NCBI GenBank assembly: GCA_013398615.1
Contig: VZSR01001479.1
Location: 13,785,064 to 13,849,063 of the forward strand
Origin: Brachypodius melanocephalos
Lineage: Eukaryota > Chordata > Aves > Passeriformes > Pycnonotidae
DNA length: 64,000 nt
Direction: 5' to 3'
This document shows, one piece after another, positions 63,201-64,000 of this stretch. Below the pieces are notes generated by a model, which saw only the letters and a list, made by a program, of their open reading frames with translations, was not told the origin of the DNA and did not search any database. Numbering within the stretch: position 1 is the stretch's first letter; every line of letters begins with the position of its first letter. The position numbers and the translations under genes were made by a program.

Positions 63201-64000
63201 TACTGGTTTGGGGCAATTCAAGCTCATTTTTCTATTTCTCAATTACCTGGTACAGGCACATATTCATGCCCAACTGGGAGAGGCTCAGTCCTTTCCAGAC
63301 TATCTACAGTTAGGGACTGGTTTCTGATTTCCTATGGAACCCAGAGATTCCCTATAATTTCTGTTTAAACTGTAGAGCCTAGCCTATACCTTGCGATGAG
63401 CTTCTGCTCAATAGTAGGAACTGGGTCTTATGGGGAGACAAGTAACAAGACCCTCCTGTTCCTGTTACTGATTACTTATAATACTATTATTACTTAAGAA
63501 CTAATTATTGCTATTATTATTTTAGTTTATTAATATTACTATCATTAATATATTCTATCTTTAACATCTTACTACTGTTTACCACCCTTTTCGCTTCTAA
63601 CCACTGCATGTTCATCACTACAGTGTGGTTCTCTGTACTCCAGCCTTCCAAAATGATAATTAACTAATTTTTAAATGCTACAGAACACAACAGATGAGAT
63701 AAAATATGATTTCATTTTGTACTGATCTCATTGCATGCCACCCTATTAAACACTGGGCTGACAAAATTTTTTAATGCACGAGAATTCACTGCTTACTTTC
63801 CCTTCTAAAATCTTGTGGAACTTTCAACAGTTCTCTCCAACTCACTGAAGAAGAAAGCTTCCACTTAGACAGCAGTGTGAACGTTTTAACCATAGGACTA
63901 CATAAAACAATAAAGTTTTTGAAAAATGACCTTCTCTCCTGAGTAGCCAAAGGGGAGCAGTGCTCTTTTAAGAAGATGAAGAAATTAGCTCAAGTAGACA

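Larger units (their letters stand above)
56041..64000 (-). other. SRBD1: SRBD1 intron, partial (at least 7.96 kb, phase 1)
   Basis: This runs from the acceptor at 56041 to the window edge. I looked for the upstream exon (residues before SIARR) on the minus strand and saw none, so the intron probably continues past the edge. It holds an A/C-rich low-complexity block (about 57050-57235), an antisense CR1 copy, a 121-bp palindromic repeat, a poly-A run (58451-58465) and an alternating AT tract (60189-60232). The 124-codon plus-strand frame at 62720-63094 has no recognisable domain. Confidence 0.8.

Noticed and set aside
1..64000. CRISPR arrays, operons, prophage or other prokaryotic systems
   Set aside because: The window is eukaryotic intron and intergenic DNA. 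No regularly spaced direct repeats of CRISPR size and no bacterial gene organisation were seen.
1..64000. tRNA, rRNA, snRNA or microRNA genes
   Set aside because: I saw no cloverleaf with A and B boxes, no rRNA or U-snRNA start, and no hairpin of microRNA precursor length. Small RNA genes are easy to miss by eye, so absence is not proven.

Overview
This is a vertebrate nuclear window and not a microbial one. It is AT-rich and gene-poor, and coding blocks are short, split by GT-AG introns and separated by kilobases. The interspersed repeats are of avian/sauropsid type: CR1 LINE fragments, a solo LTR of a kind I associate with passerine (songbird) genomes, and old palindromic amniote repeats. 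A bird is very likely. Passerine is an inference from the LTR and was not tested.

One protein-coding gene is supported: the 3' part of SRBD1 (S1 RNA-binding domain 1, the animal homologue of the bacterial transcription accessory protein Tex), on the minus strand. Six exons can be placed to the base at 56040-55958, 25197-25091, 22555-22379, 20605-20453, 9834-9650 and 7396-7107. All have AG acceptors and GT donors, and their phases join without a break (entry phase 1, then 0, 2, 2, 2, 1, then TGA). In order they encode the end of the Tex YqgF-like region, the Tex helix-hairpin-helix region, a variable linker with the PNPLDQTCIHPESY block, a helical stretch, and the C-terminal S1 domain, where the protein ends. 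Upstream exons lie beyond position 64000. The largest intron (25198-55957, about 30.8 kb) takes up almost half of the window.

Layout: 1 to about 6400 is 3' intergenic DNA, with an assembly gap of 109 N (4014-4122), a compound microsatellite (5274-5360) and a solo LTR with a perfect 5-bp target duplication (5489-6295). From about 6400 to 7106 is the probable SRBD1 3' UTR. From 7107 to 56040 are SRBD1 exons and introns. From 56041 to 64000 is one further intron, with an antisense CR1 copy (57640-58075) and a 121-bp palindromic repeat (59034-59154). In mammals SRBD1 lies between SIX2/SIX3 and PRKCE; if that order holds here, the left end of the window points towards SIX2. Nothing in the sequence tests this.

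I found no CRISPR array, operon, phage, recognisable RNA gene or new biological system. The most interesting items are the repeat fossils, several perfect or near-perfect hairpins in introns, and a possible frame-breaking cryptic exon at 25682-25806. Most of the other open frames look like chance frames or repeat sequence.
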